Assembly: GCA_002729235.1 (NCBI GenBank) | Contig: PBTY01000055.1 | Coordinates: 79,983-143,982, forward strand | DNA: 64,000 bases | Source: Rickettsiales bacterium | Lineage (GTDB): Bacteria > Bacteroidota > Bacteroidia > Cytophagales > Cyclobacteriaceae | Direction: 5' to 3' | Part shown: positions 9,352-17,511 of the stretch, one piece after another | How positions within the stretch are numbered: position 1 is the stretch's first letter | How the letters are laid out: each line of letters begins with the position of its first letter | The notes under the pieces: model-generated | What the model saw: the letters and a program-made list of their open reading frames with translations, nothing else | What the model was told of the DNA's origin: nothing | Databases searched by the model: none | Translations under genes and position numbers: made by a program

Positions 9352-10274
9352 GTCAGTTAAAAACAAAACACCTACTTGGAATTAAAAATCTCTCGGCAGA
9401 GGAGATTCAGCTTATTTTTGAAACAGCTGACAATTTTAAAGATGTTTTGAATCGACCAATTAAAAAGGTGCCTTCTCTTAGAGATGTCACTGTTGCCAAT
9501 GTCTTTTTTGAAAATTCTACTCGTACACGGTTGTCTTTTGAGTTGGCGGAGAAGCGATTGTCAGCAGACGTAATCAATTTCTCATCAGCATCTTCATCAG
9601 TAAAAAAAGGAGAAACCCTACTTGATACGGTAAACAATATTTTGGCCATGAAGGTAGACATGGTGGTGATGCGTCACAGCAGCCCGGGTGCTCCTAATTT
9701 TCTCGCCAAACATATTGATGCAAATATTATTAATGCGGGTGATGGTACTCACGAGCATCCAACTCAAGCTCTTTTGGACTCATTCTCCATTAGAGAGAAG
9801 TTGGGAGATGTGGCTGGTAAGAAAGTGGTAATCGTTGGAGATATTCTGCATTCAAGAGTTGCATTATCCAACATCTTTGCTTTGCAAAAGCTAGGAGCTG
9901 AAGTAATGGTTTGTGGGCCGGCAACACTACTACCTAAATACATTGCTGATCTTGGCGTAAAAGTGGAGTTGGATATTCGCAGAGCACTGGAATGGTGTGA
10001 TGTGGCTAACGTACTCCGAATTCAGTTAGAACGTCAGAAAATGAGATATTTTCCATCCTTGAGAGAATACTCATTGTACTATGGGATTAACAAAGAGTTG
10101 CTTCAATCCCTCAATAAAGAAATAGTGATCATGCACCCGGGTCCTATCAATAGAGGTGTAGAAATTACTAGTGATGTAGCAGATTCAGAACACTCCATTA
10201 TTCTCGATCAGGTAGAAAATGGAGTAGCCATTAGAATGGCTGTATTATACCTCCTTGCAAGCAAGAAGGTATAG
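9348..10274 (+). CDS. pyrB: Aspartate carbamoyltransferase catalytic subunit
   Basis: This 308-residue enzyme joins carbamoyl phosphate and aspartate in the committed step of pyrimidine synthesis. The carbamoyl-phosphate motif STRTRLSFE (57-65), the HPTQALLD motif (about 135) and the C-terminal HPGPINRGVE motif are intact. It overlaps pyrR by 4 bases and no pyrI regulatory subunit follows; the next gene is convergent purB. pyrD and pyrF of the same pathway lie elsewhere in the window. Confidence 0.97.
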   Translation: MSQLKTKHLLGIKNLSAEEIQLIFETADNFKDVLNRPIKKVPSLRDVTVANVFFENSTRTRLSFELAEKRLSADVINFSSASSSVKKGETLLDTVNNILAMKVDMVVMRHSSPGAPNFLAKHIDANIINAGDGTHEHPTQALLDSFSIREKLGDVAGKKVVIVGDILHSRVALSNIFALQKLGAEVMVCGPATLLPKYIADLGVKVELDIRRALEWCDVANVLRIQLERQKMRYFPSLREYSLYYGINKELLQSLNKEIVIMHPGPINRGVEITSDVADSEHSIILDQVENGVAIRMAVLYLLASKKV

Positions 10275-10290
10275 TCTCAACCTCTTTCCT

Positions 10291-11634
10291 TTATTTTCCA
10301 GTATAGTTAAAGGGAGTGATTTGCATCAATTCTTCCTTGATCTCTTCACTTACATCCAATCCGGAAATGAAGGTGTGCAACGTGTCCTTGGTGATTTTGT
10401 CTCCAGTTCTTGTCAAAGCTTTAAGTGCTTCATAAGGATTGGGATATGCCTCTCTTCTCAAGATCGTCTGGATAGCTTCTGCCGCGACTGCCCAGTTGTC
10501 ATCCAGGTCTTTGCGGATTGCTTCTTCATTAACTTCCAGCTTATTAATCCCTTTCTTTAAAGATGCCAAGGCTATTAGAGTGTGTGAAAAAGGAACTCCA
10601 ACATTTCGGAGTACCGTGGAGTCTGTAAGGTCTCTTTGAAGTCTTGAGATTGGAAGTTTTGCACTTAAATGTTCAAAAAAGGCGTTTGCGATTCCCAAAT
10701 TTCCTTCAGCGTTCTCAAAGTCAATTGGATTCACTTTGTGAGGCATCGCAGATGAACCAACTTCATTTGGATTGATTTTTTGTTTGAAGTAATTCATGGC
10801 AACATACTGCCACACATCCTTACTAAAATCAAGAAGAATAGTATTGATTCGTTTGATCACATCGAATAAGGCAGCAAAGTGATCGTAATGTTCAATCTGA
10901 GTAGTTGGAAAACTTCTAGTCAATCCTAGCTTTTCACTGACGAATTGATTGCCAAACGCATGCCAATCATGATCAGGATAAGCCACAAAATGTGCATTGA
11001 AGTTACCCGTAGCTCCTCCAAATTTTGCAGCATAGATGATTTGATCCAGCTGCTCCATTTGACCTGAAAGTCTGCTTACGAAAACTTCAATTTCTTTACC
11101 TAGTCGGGTAGGAGAAGCAGGTTGCCCATGAGTCTTTGCTAGCATAGGAATAGCATCCCATTTTTTAGACACTGACTCAATTAAGGCATTGATTTCCTTC
11201 AAAAAAGGAATGAATACTTCCTCCAATGCATCTTTAGTTGACAAGGGGATGGAAGTGTTGTTGATGTCTTGTGAAGTCAATCCAAAATGGATGAATTCCT
11301 TGAATTCTGAAAGGCTTAGTTTATCAAATTGTTCTTTGATGAAGTACTCAACAGCTTTTACGTCATGGTTAGTTACTTTCTCTATGTCTTTGATTTTTAG
11401 CGCATCCTCTTCTGAAAAATCCTCATAGATCGCTTTCAATTGATCAAATACATCATGGTTCACTTCCTTCAATTGAGGAAGTGGAATTTCGCACAAGGCG
11501 ATGAAGTACAGCACTTCAACTTTTACGCGATATTTAATCAAAGCATACTCAGAAAAGTATGGAGCAAGAGAAGCTACTTTACTTCTATATCTACCATCTA
11601 CCGGAGAAATTGCTGTGAGGTCGTTTAACTGCAT
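10291..11634 (-). CDS. purB: Adenylosuccinate lyase
   Basis: This enzyme of the fumarase/aspartase superfamily cleaves adenylosuccinate and SAICAR, releasing fumarate, in purine synthesis. The signature GSSAMPHKVNPIDFENAEGN and the TSQDINNTS motif are present. I start at the ATG at 11634 (MQLNDLTAISPVDGRYR, 447 residues), which matches the usual PurB N-terminus; an in-frame TTG 24 bases upstream is unlikely. It converges on pyrB with a 16-base gap and no obvious terminator. Confidence 0.96.
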   Translation of the reverse strand: MQLNDLTAISPVDGRYRSKVASLAPYFSEYALIKYRVKVEVLYFIALCEIPLPQLKEVNHDVFDQLKAIYEDFSEEDALKIKDIEKVTNHDVKAVEYFIKEQFDKLSLSEFKEFIHFGLTSQDINNTSIPLSTKDALEEVFIPFLKEINALIESVSKKWDAIPMLAKTHGQPASPTRLGKEIEVFVSRLSGQMEQLDQIIYAAKFGGATGNFNAHFVAYPDHDWHAFGNQFVSEKLGLTRSFPTTQIEHYDHFAALFDVIKRINTILLDFSKDVWQYVAMNYFKQKINPNEVGSSAMPHKVNPIDFENAEGNLGIANAFFEHLSAKLPISRLQRDLTDSTVLRNVGVPFSHTLIALASLKKGINKLEVNEEAIRKDLDDNWAVAAEAIQTILRREAYPNPYEALKALTRTGDKITKDTLHTFISGLDVSEEIKEELMQITPFNYTGK

Positions 11635-11679
11635 GACGTTCTTTTTTTGGAGGTGCAAAAATAGCTGTTTAATATAAAC

Positions 11680-11710
11680 TTGTGTGCCAAAGCAAGGAGA
11701 TTTACCTTTG
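11680..11710 (+). promoter_or_regulatory. Bacteroidota promoter (TTG - 20 bp - TACCTTTG)
   Basis: TTG at 11680-11682 and TACCTTTG at 11703-11710 match the -33/-7 promoter type of Bacteroidota with a 20-base spacer. It lies 26 bases before the ATG at 11736 and overlaps an in-frame GTG at 11682, which argues against that GTG as a translation start. Confidence 0.65.
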
Positions 11711-11735
11711 CACGACTTTAAAAAACACAGGAAAT

Positions 11736-12836
11736 ATGGCCTTCGGATTTTTCAAGAAAAAGAAGAAAGAAATTGAGACAGATAGTAGATACCAGAAACT
11801 GACCATAAAGGAAGTAGTAAACATTGCTGAGGAGGCTGTAAACCTGGTTTTTGAAAAGCCAGAGAATGCCTTTACCTACAAGCCAGGTCAATTTTTGACG
11901 CTTATCAGAGAAATCGAAGGAAAGAAAGTAAGACGTGCTTATTCTTTGTGTTCCAGCCCATTCATTGACGAATACCCAGCAGTGACTGTTAAGCGTGTTC
12001 CTGGCGGTATCATGTCCAACTACCTGAACGAATCTGTGAAAGCAGGTGATGTGATTGAAATCATGGAGCCAATGGGCATGTTTACCACAGAGTTTGATGC
12101 AAGCAATTCTCGTCATGTGGTATTCCTGGGTGGTGGTAGCGGAATTACGCCATTATACTCATTACTTCGTTCTATCTTATTGAAAGAGCCAAATAGCAAG
12201 GTTTCTCTAGTGTATGGAAATAGATCTAAGGACTATATTGTATTCCGTGAGGCTCTTGAAGAATTGAAAAAGTCAGAAGGTGATCGTTTCCAATTAGTTC
12301 ATATTTTGGAAGAGAACGATGGGTATGCAGAACACTCAGGAAGACCAACTGCTGAGGTCATGAAATCTATCATAGATGGACTAGGTGTAGATGCCTCCAC
12401 AGAGTTTTTTATCTGTGGACCAGAGCCAATGATGAATATTGCCAACGAAGGTCTGGGGTTATTGGGAATCGCTCCTGATAAAATCAGAATGGAGAGCTTC
12501 GATGCTGGAAAAACTTCACCATCGGTGGTTGTTGAAGAAAGCACTTCTTCTTCATCTTTTGACAAGAGTGAAGTGACCATCCTTTTAGGTAGTGAAGAAC
12601 ATGTTATCCAGGTTGGGCCCAACGAAACAATCCTTGATGCAGGACTGGATCAGGATATCGATATGCCATATTCTTGTCAGAGTGGTCTATGTACTGCTTG
12701 TAGAGCAAAATGCCATGAAGGTAAGATCGATCAGGAGGATGCTCACGGGGTGAGTAAATCGGAGCAGGAAGAAGGATATGTCCTGCTTTGTGTAGGAAAA
12801 CCTTTGTCTGACAAAATCAAAGTGGAGATAGGTTAA
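11736..12836 (+). CDS. Ferredoxin:NAD(P)H reductase with C-terminal 2Fe-2S domain (PaaE/Hmp-like)
   Basis: This 366-residue protein is a three-part electron transfer chain: an FAD domain with RAYSLCSSP (about 67-75), an NAD(P)H domain with FLGGGSGITP and FICGPEPMM, and a C-terminal plant-type 2Fe-2S ferredoxin with the ligand pattern PYSCQSGLCTACRAKC and a fourth Cys in VLLCVG. The closest known relatives are the reductase of phenylacetyl-CoA epoxidase and similar oxygenase reductases; no oxygenase gene is nearby, so the partner is unknown. It starts with a Lys-rich MAFGFFKKKKK. The 3' end overlaps the convergent ribbon-helix-helix gene by 3 bases. Confidence 0.88.
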   Translation: MAFGFFKKKKKEIETDSRYQKLTIKEVVNIAEEAVNLVFEKPENAFTYKPGQFLTLIREIEGKKVRRAYSLCSSPFIDEYPAVTVKRVPGGIMSNYLNESVKAGDVIEIMEPMGMFTTEFDASNSRHVVFLGGGSGITPLYSLLRSILLKEPNSKVSLVYGNRSKDYIVFREALEELKKSEGDRFQLVHILEENDGYAEHSGRPTAEVMKSIIDGLGVDASTEFFICGPEPMMNIANEGLGLLGIAPDKIRMESFDAGKTSPSVVVEESTSSSSFDKSEVTILLGSEEHVIQVGPNETILDAGLDQDIDMPYSCQSGLCTACRAKCHEGKIDQEDAHGVSKSEQEEGYVLLCVGKPLSDKIKVEIG

Positions 12837-13000
12837 CTATCCTTGTTTTTCTTGGGCAATCGTCCTGTCTCTTTCAGGGCTTTGTGAATCATCCATTCTA
12901 ATTGACCATTGGTGCTGCGAAATTCGTCCGCAGCCCATTTCTCAATTGCCTTGAATGTTTCTTCGTCCATTCTTAATACAAATGGTTTTTTCTTAGCCAT
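12833..13000 (-). CDS. Small Arc-like ribbon-helix-helix DNA-binding protein
   Basis: This gene encodes 55 residues. The chain begins MAKKKPFVLRMDEETFKAIE, where a short beta strand (FVLRMD) is followed by a helix, and continues with WAADEFRSTNGQLEWMIHKA, giving the strand-helix-helix order of Arc/MetJ-type repressors, which bind DNA as dimers through the strand. It is the last gene of a minus-strand run with the membrane protein (gap 3 bases) and the SPFH gene. A 20-base near-palindrome upstream of the first gene is a candidate operator. Function as an autoregulator is inference. Confidence 0.8.
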   Translation of the reverse strand: MAKKKPFVLRMDEETFKAIEKWAADEFRSTNGQLEWMIHKALKETGRLPKKNKDS

Positions 13001-13003
13001 ATC

Positions 13004-13543
13004 CTAGTATTCGTTCCAGCTTTCTTTCAGCTGTTCGATTGCTTTTTTGAGTTCTTCAGGCTTCTGGGTTCCAAGCAATAATTTATCTCCATTGCTCAAA
13101 ACTAATTGCAGTCCCCATGATCCTTTGATGTTAAATGCTTTCCCGTTTCGAGGACTGATTCTGTAACCCCAACCCCCATACTCCATGATTGGTTTGTATT
13201 TTCTCACCTCAAGTGATTGAATATCGTTTTTGGAGATGGTTTTTTGTGAGCTGACGAATGGAAAGTAGGAATAATAGAGGTTGCCGGCATCAATTTCGAT
13301 AACTAAACTCATGGTGGTGAATAACCAGTGAATTCCTCCAAGGATGATAAAAGTGATTGCTGCTGTAATCAGCAATGCTGTATCACTCATGGGGCTGGTG
13401 CCCCATGGTTTTCCATTGATTATCTGAACACTAATTCCATAAGCCAATCCACCTAGTATGGTCAGCGCTATCGCCAATTCGAGCCAATAGAAGAAAGTGT
13501 TTTTAAAGCTTTGCTTTTCAGTATAGATTAATTTTCCTTTCAT
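13004..13543 (-). CDS. Membrane protein with PH-like C-terminal region, SPFH partner
   Basis: This 179-residue protein has two hydrophobic segments (about 17-37 and 55-77) followed by a beta-rich cytoplasmic part that contains LEVRKYKPIMEYGGWGYR and ends with a helix, suggesting a bacterial PH-like domain. I do not recognise a named family. It sits 11 bases downstream of the SPFH gene and 3 bases upstream of the ribbon-helix-helix gene, so the three are almost certainly co-expressed. A role together with the SPFH protein at the membrane is inferred from this order only. Confidence 0.72.
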   Translation of the reverse strand: MKGKLIYTEKQSFKNTFFYWLELAIALTILGGLAYGISVQIINGKPWGTSPMSDTALLITAAITFIILGGIHWLFTTMSLVIEIDAGNLYYSYFPFVSSQKTISKNDIQSLEVRKYKPIMEYGGWGYRISPRNGKAFNIKGSWGLQLVLSNGDKLLLGTQKPEELKKAIEQLKESWNEY

Positions 13544-13554
13544 GGCATTAAAAT

Positions 13555-14412
13555 TTAGTGGTGAAGTGTTCCTGAGTTGACCACCGGAGCAACGTCTTTA
13601 TCAGCACACAAAACGACCATCAGATTGCTTACCATAGCAGCCTTCTTTTCCTCATCCAAATCGATTAATTGTTTTTGATTGATTTCATGTAGCGCCATTT
13701 CCACCATGCTAACTGCTCCTTCCACGATTTTGTGTCGTGCTGCTACGATTGCTGTAGCTTGCTGTCTTCTTAGCATAGCTCCAGCGATCTCTTCTGCATA
13801 GGCCAGGTAGCCAATCCTTGCTTCCAGGATTTCAATTCCAGCAATTGCAAGTCGCTCTTCAATTTCTCTTTCCAAATGCTCATTTACAGAGTCTAGACCG
13901 GACCTGAGAGTGACTTCAGCTTGTTCGTCATCAAAATTATCATATGGATAGCTTCCTGCTAGTTTTCTTACAGCCGCATCCGTTTGTACCCTTACAAAGT
14001 TCTCATAGTCATCCACTTCAAAAGCGGCGGAGAACGTATCTCTCACTCGCCAAACCAAGATCACGGAGATTAAAATTGGATTACCAATATGATCATTCAC
14101 TTTTACACGCTCACTATCAAAATTTCTAGCTCTCAGTGAAATCTTCTTTTTGTAATAGAATGGGTTGACCCAAAAGAAGCCATTCTCTTTCACGGTACCC
14201 TTGTATTTTCCGAACAAGACCAGAACTCTTGATCCATTGGGATTCACGAAAAAGAAACCTGGAGCCATAACGATTCCTATTAGAAAAGTGAATCCAAAAA
14301 AGGCTTGCTTGCTAGCAACAAGTAATGCGACAGAACCAAAAATGAGCATCAAACATATAGTTAATGCAACATATCCGGACATTGGTGAATAGGATTTTTC
14401 TTGTGATTGCAT
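13555..14412 (-). CDS. SPFH/band 7 domain membrane protein
   Basis: This 285-residue protein has two N-terminal membrane segments (about 13-31 and 35-55), then an SPFH (band 7) domain from about 60 to 220 with ARNFDSERVKVND, PILISVILVWRV and a helical ERLAIAGIEILEARIGYLAYAEEIAGAMLRRQQA-like region (given here in outline), then a short C-terminal tail. SPFH proteins form oligomeric rings or scaffolds in membranes and often work with proteases or in stress tolerance. It is the first gene of the operon with the PH-like membrane protein and the ribbon-helix-helix protein. Confidence 0.85.
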   Translation of the reverse strand: MQSQEKSYSPMSGYVALTICLMLIFGSVALLVASKQAFFGFTFLIGIVMAPGFFFVNPNGSRVLVLFGKYKGTVKENGFFWVNPFYYKKKISLRARNFDSERVKVNDHIGNPILISVILVWRVRDTFSAAFEVDDYENFVRVQTDAAVRKLAGSYPYDNFDDEQAEVTLRSGLDSVNEHLEREIEERLAIAGIEILEARIGYLAYAEEIAGAMLRRQQATAIVAARHKIVEGAVSMVEMALHEINQKQLIDLDEEKKAAMVSNLMVVLCADKDVAPVVNSGTLHH

Positions 14413-14443
14413 GACTGGAGAGTTTAGTTAAATTAAAGTGATA

Positions 14444-14463
14444 TTAAAATGATATCATATTAA
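14444..14463. promoter_or_regulatory. Near-perfect 20-bp palindrome, candidate operator
   Basis: The 20 bases centred on ATGATATCAT form an inverted repeat with one mismatched pair. It lies 32 bases upstream of the SPFH start and also contains part of a TGATAT-N5-TGATAT direct repeat. Position and symmetry suit a ribbon-helix-helix or other dimeric repressor; binding is untested. Confidence 0.5.
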
Positions 14464-14505
14464 ATTACGAATAATCTATTCAAAAGGTTATAATGGATTT
14501 GTGAT

Positions 14506-14513
14506 TAGTTTTG
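14506..14513 (+). promoter_or_regulatory. -7 promoter element upstream of 14539
   Basis: TAGTTTTG matches TAnnTTTG and lies 25 bases before the ATG at 14539. I do not see a convincing -33 TTG at the usual spacing. Confidence 0.4.
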
Positions 14514-14538
14514 GGCGAAAGAACAATTAGGGTTCATT

Positions 14539-15030
14539 ATGTCTGGACAATACAATCGATGGGAACGGTTTTACAACCAAGTAAATTTGTGGTTCAATGG
14601 AACAGTTGCATTATCCATAATTCCATTTGGGCTGGCTTTTTTAGATACCCAGAGTGAATTTCCAGGTCCACCACTGGTGGTGGAATCTGTGACGAATATT
14701 CTTCAAGTCACATTTACACTAATTGCTGCTTTCTTGGTTTGGCTGGGTTTGACTCGATCTAAAAAACAATTGGCGCAGATTGACGATAAAGAAATTGCTG
14801 AAAAGCTTCAGAGTTACCTATCCATCAAAGTAAAATCATTTCTGATATTAGAACTGGCCGCTGTCCTAGGAGTTATTGGACTCTACCTTACCAAAAACCA
14901 GTTGTTTACTGGCTTGTATTTGGCAGTGATGTTTGTATTTAGTCTTACCCGACCAACTTTTGAGAAAATAGCGGGAGATATTCGAGTAAGTCAGAAGGCT
15001 TTAACAGAATGGGGAAAAGATCAACCCTGA
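14539..15030 (+). CDS. Small membrane protein of unknown function
   Basis: This 163-residue protein has four predicted membrane segments (about 19-34, 53-70, 97-112 and 122-137) joined by short loops, with a Lys/Asp-rich cytoplasmic loop SKKQLAQIDDKEIAEKLQ between the second and third. I recognise no family motif. It is transcribed away from the SPFH operon and has its own candidate promoter. The downstream hairpin belongs mainly to the convergent gene. Confidence 0.65.
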   Translation: MSGQYNRWERFYNQVNLWFNGTVALSIIPFGLAFLDTQSEFPGPPLVVESVTNILQVTFTLIAAFLVWLGLTRSKKQLAQIDDKEIAEKLQSYLSIKVKSFLILELAAVLGVIGLYLTKNQLFTGLYLAVMFVFSLTRPTFEKIAGDIRVSQKALTEWGKDQP

Positions 15031-15040
15031 TATAATAAAA

Positions 15041-15061
15041 AAGGCTGCCGAGGGCAGCCTT
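15041..15061 (-). terminator. Intrinsic terminator of the 17436-15081 sigma operon
   Basis: AAGGCTGCC / GGCAGCCTT form a 9-bp stem with a 3-base loop. The A-rich flank at 15036-15042 gives the T tract on the minus strand, so it mainly ends transcripts from the gene at 15081-16190. It may also slow + strand transcripts from 14539. Confidence 0.8.
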
Positions 15062-15080
15062 CCTGTTGTTATGCTAACAT

Positions 15081-16190
15081 TTACAGAGTAATACCTACGG
15101 TGATGGCGTTCATGCCATTACTGCCAGCTGGGCCTCTATCACCTGCGAAGACATTGTTTAAGTCATACATCGCAAACAAGTCCAATCCTTTGTAGCCTAC
15201 CTGAGCTCTTACACCATATCTAAAATTCTCTAGATAGTAATTTCCTTTTTCTTTGTCCTTTTGCTTTTTACCATCCTCGCGATAGACGAACTTAGTGTTT
15301 CCTCCAATTCGATATCCTGCATATCCACCAACACCGAATCTGATTCCTTGTTTCTTGTAGGTTCTGAAGCTAACGCTACCTCTTTCCAGGTTTTTTACTT
15401 TTTTCTTTCCTTTGGCAAAGTCTAGCATCGGTACGAATGATACATTTACATAAGGTGCAGTTAATCTGCTTTTGATTCCACTGATGTCAGGGTTCGTTAC
15501 TTGTACGTCATTGAATTCAATGAAGTCATCTCCTTTTTCAATTATTCTGTTCGGATCTTCCATTTTCCAGTTGTACCAGCTAAATCCAAATCCCCACTCC
15601 ATAAATAAGGGGCCTGTAACCCATGTTCTATTGGTGCTATTTAGTGCAATGTACCAGCTTCCCCATGGTTTTACGGTGTATGGCTGTCCCTCAGCGTCAG
15701 GAAATTCGCCATCATCCAGCCAATTATTCATCCCGATATCTACATTAAAGTGATGGTCGGTTCTGTCTATTGATTTTTCCTCGTAGTTGTATCTTCTTAC
15801 AGGGATGTCATCATCAAATTCATCTTCCAACTCATCCCAGTCGTCTGCATCTACCATAAGCTCCAGGTTGCCAATTTTGATTCTGGTTTTCACCTCACCA
15901 TCGCCAATAATCAAGGTGGTGTCCTTCATGTATTTGTTACCGTCTTTATCCCGTAACTCCACCTTCTCTATTTTCTTGGAATCGAGCGCTTTATTAAGGT
16001 CTGCTATCATTCGATTGATATCGTATTGTTGCAAGTCCTTCAAGGCTTCCTTGTCCTCTGTGTAGATTAAAATCTTGCTCTTATTGCTGAGTTCGATGAC
16101 TACAGTATCTCCCTGACTGTCCGATGCTTGTGTGGCCTTTGGTATAGCAACCAGGGCTATAGCCAAAAGAGTGGTTATTATCGCTTTCAT
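15081..16190 (-). CDS. Secreted or outer-membrane protein, barrel-like C-terminus
   Basis: This 369-residue protein has a signal peptide (MKAIITTLLAIALVAIPKATQA). Residues 25-150 are charged and Asp/Lys-rich; from about 155 the chain alternates aromatic and small residues (NRTWVTGPLFMEWGFGFSW, YRIGGNTKFVY) and ends in a strand with ITVGITL, as in outer-membrane barrels. It resembles the outer-membrane beta-barrel proteins often found next to ECF sigma factors in Bacteroidota. It is 18 bases downstream of the putative anti-sigma gene, so sigma factor, membrane regulator and barrel form one unit. Function unknown. Confidence 0.7.
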   Translation of the reverse strand: MKAIITTLLAIALVAIPKATQASDSQGDTVVIELSNKSKILIYTEDKEALKDLQQYDINRMIADLNKALDSKKIEKVELRDKDGNKYMKDTTLIIGDGEVKTRIKIGNLELMVDADDWDELEDEFDDDIPVRRYNYEEKSIDRTDHHFNVDIGMNNWLDDGEFPDAEGQPYTVKPWGSWYIALNSTNRTWVTGPLFMEWGFGFSWYNWKMEDPNRIIEKGDDFIEFNDVQVTNPDISGIKSRLTAPYVNVSFVPMLDFAKGKKKVKNLERGSVSFRTYKKQGIRFGVGGYAGYRIGGNTKFVYREDGKKQKDKEKGNYYLENFRYGVRAQVGYKGLDLFAMYDLNNVFAGDRGPAGSNGMNAITVGITL

Positions 16191-16208
16191 GATCCTTTTA
16201 TTTTGAGT

Positions 16209-16850
16209 TTAGTTTCTGCTAAATATATTGTCCTTGGCGTCTCTTATGTCTGCTAGTATATCTACTGGAGACGCTTCTTTGGTAATTGTATTGAAGAATT
16301 CACCTAGTTTCTTTTTCTTGTCCACCGGTTCGTTTTCCGCGATGTAAGTGATTTTCACGGTTGGCTTTTCTATTTTGATAATGTCAAAGTCATAGTTAAA
16401 TCGTACTTCAGGTAATTCACTAAAATTCATTTCTTCGATAGCCACCATATGAATGGTCTCCATTTGGGTGATAAGAACTTGTTCTTCTTTCTCGGTTTTT
16501 ACCACGATTGGAGTCGTTGTTACCGATTTAGGAGTACTATTTTTAACTAGTTGACTAGCCACCCTTACACCATCTACTGGTATTTCAATTTTCTCCGGAG
16601 ATAATACCTGTTGTGGGAAATCTATTGAAGAAATCATGTTACCTGAGTAATTCTGCTCAACCTGGTAGTTTCTTACAATGATCGTTGCAGTGATCATCAG
16701 GATGATAGCTGCTGCAATACTCATTGGTATCCAGGCTATTTTTTTCTTTTTAGCGAGTTGACTTTGCACAGCACTCCAGCTTTCTGCCTTTGGTGTGACC
16801 TCATATTGGTCAATGCCTTCTCTAAATAGTCTGTCTAAATTATTTGCCAT
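16209..16850 (-). CDS. Single-pass membrane protein, putative anti-sigma factor
   Basis: This 213-residue protein has a cytoplasmic N-terminus (about 1-36, ending KKKK), one membrane segment (WIPMSIAAAIILMITATIIV, about 40-59) and a periplasmic part of about 150 residues. The layout and the 11-base overlap with the upstream ECF sigma gene suggest an anti-sigma factor, but I see no clear zinc-binding anti-sigma motif, so the call rests on context. Confidence 0.7.
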   Translation of the reverse strand: MANNLDRLFREGIDQYEVTPKAESWSAVQSQLAKKKKIAWIPMSIAAAIILMITATIIVRNYQVEQNYSGNMISSIDFPQQVLSPEKIEIPVDGVRVASQLVKNSTPKSVTTTPIVVKTEKEEQVLITQMETIHMVAIEEMNFSELPEVRFNYDFDIIKIEKPTVKITYIAENEPVDKKKKLGEFFNTITKEASPVDILADIRDAKDNIFSRN

Positions 16851-17436
16851 GACTATGATCTTTTAATTCTTTGTTCTGTAATTCTACCAGTCGTCCTTGT
16901 AAGAATTTTCTGGCTCTACTTAGCTGAGACTTGGAAGTATTCTCATTAATACCCAGGGTCTCGGCAATTTCTTTATGATTATAACCTTCTATAGCGTAGA
17001 GGTTAAAAACAGTTCTATATCCAACTGGTAATTCAGCTATCAGATTCATCAAATCCTGTGCCTCCAGTGTATTCTCCAGTGTTTGATAGTTAGGTTCGAA
17101 TTCGGCTTGCTCCACATCCACTTCAAGGGACATGTTTTTGTTCTTCCGAATGTACATTAGCGATTCATTCACCATCACTCGTCTTACCCAGCCCTCCAGG
17201 CTTCCTTCGCCCGAATATTGATCCAATTTTTCAAACACTTTCACCATTCCACCGATCATCACATGCTCTGCTTCTTCACGATCATGTATGTATCGGATAC
17301 ATACTCCCAACATCTTTGGTGCGAATCGCTCATAGAAAGCTCGTTGTGCACTGGATTTGCCTTTTCGGCATCCTTGCAGCAGAGCTTCTTCTGAATTCGA
17401 TTTGTTGATTCGCAACATGTTTAAGTTGGTTTTCAT
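16840..17436 (-). CDS. RNA polymerase ECF-type sigma factor
   Basis: This 198-residue protein has region 2 (AFYERFAPKMLGVCIRYIHD, EEAEHVMIGGMVKVFEKLDQY, GSLEGWVRRVMVN) and region 4 with a helix-turn-helix (LPVGYRTVFNLYAIEGYNHK, EIAETLGINENTSKSQLSRA). It would direct RNA polymerase to a small regulon controlled by the membrane protein encoded just downstream. The ATG of the downstream gene lies within its last codons. A second possible start is the Met at residue 7. Confidence 0.92.
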   Translation of the reverse strand: MKTNLNMLRINKSNSEEALLQGCRKGKSSAQRAFYERFAPKMLGVCIRYIHDREEAEHVMIGGMVKVFEKLDQYSGEGSLEGWVRRVMVNESLMYIRKNKNMSLEVDVEQAEFEPNYQTLENTLEAQDLMNLIAELPVGYRTVFNLYAIEGYNHKEIAETLGINENTSKSQLSRARKFLQGRLVELQNKELKDHSHGK

Positions 17437-17511
17437 GAGGAAGATGCACGAGTGCGTCAGGAAGTTGCGTGAGTATTGAAAATTTTTCTAAAAAGTTTTC
17501 AGTAAAAGTAG

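Noticed and set aside
11718-12116. 132-codon antisense frame in the reductase gene
   Set aside because: Opposite to the conserved FAD domain; Trp/His/Cys-rich composition typical of spurious frames.
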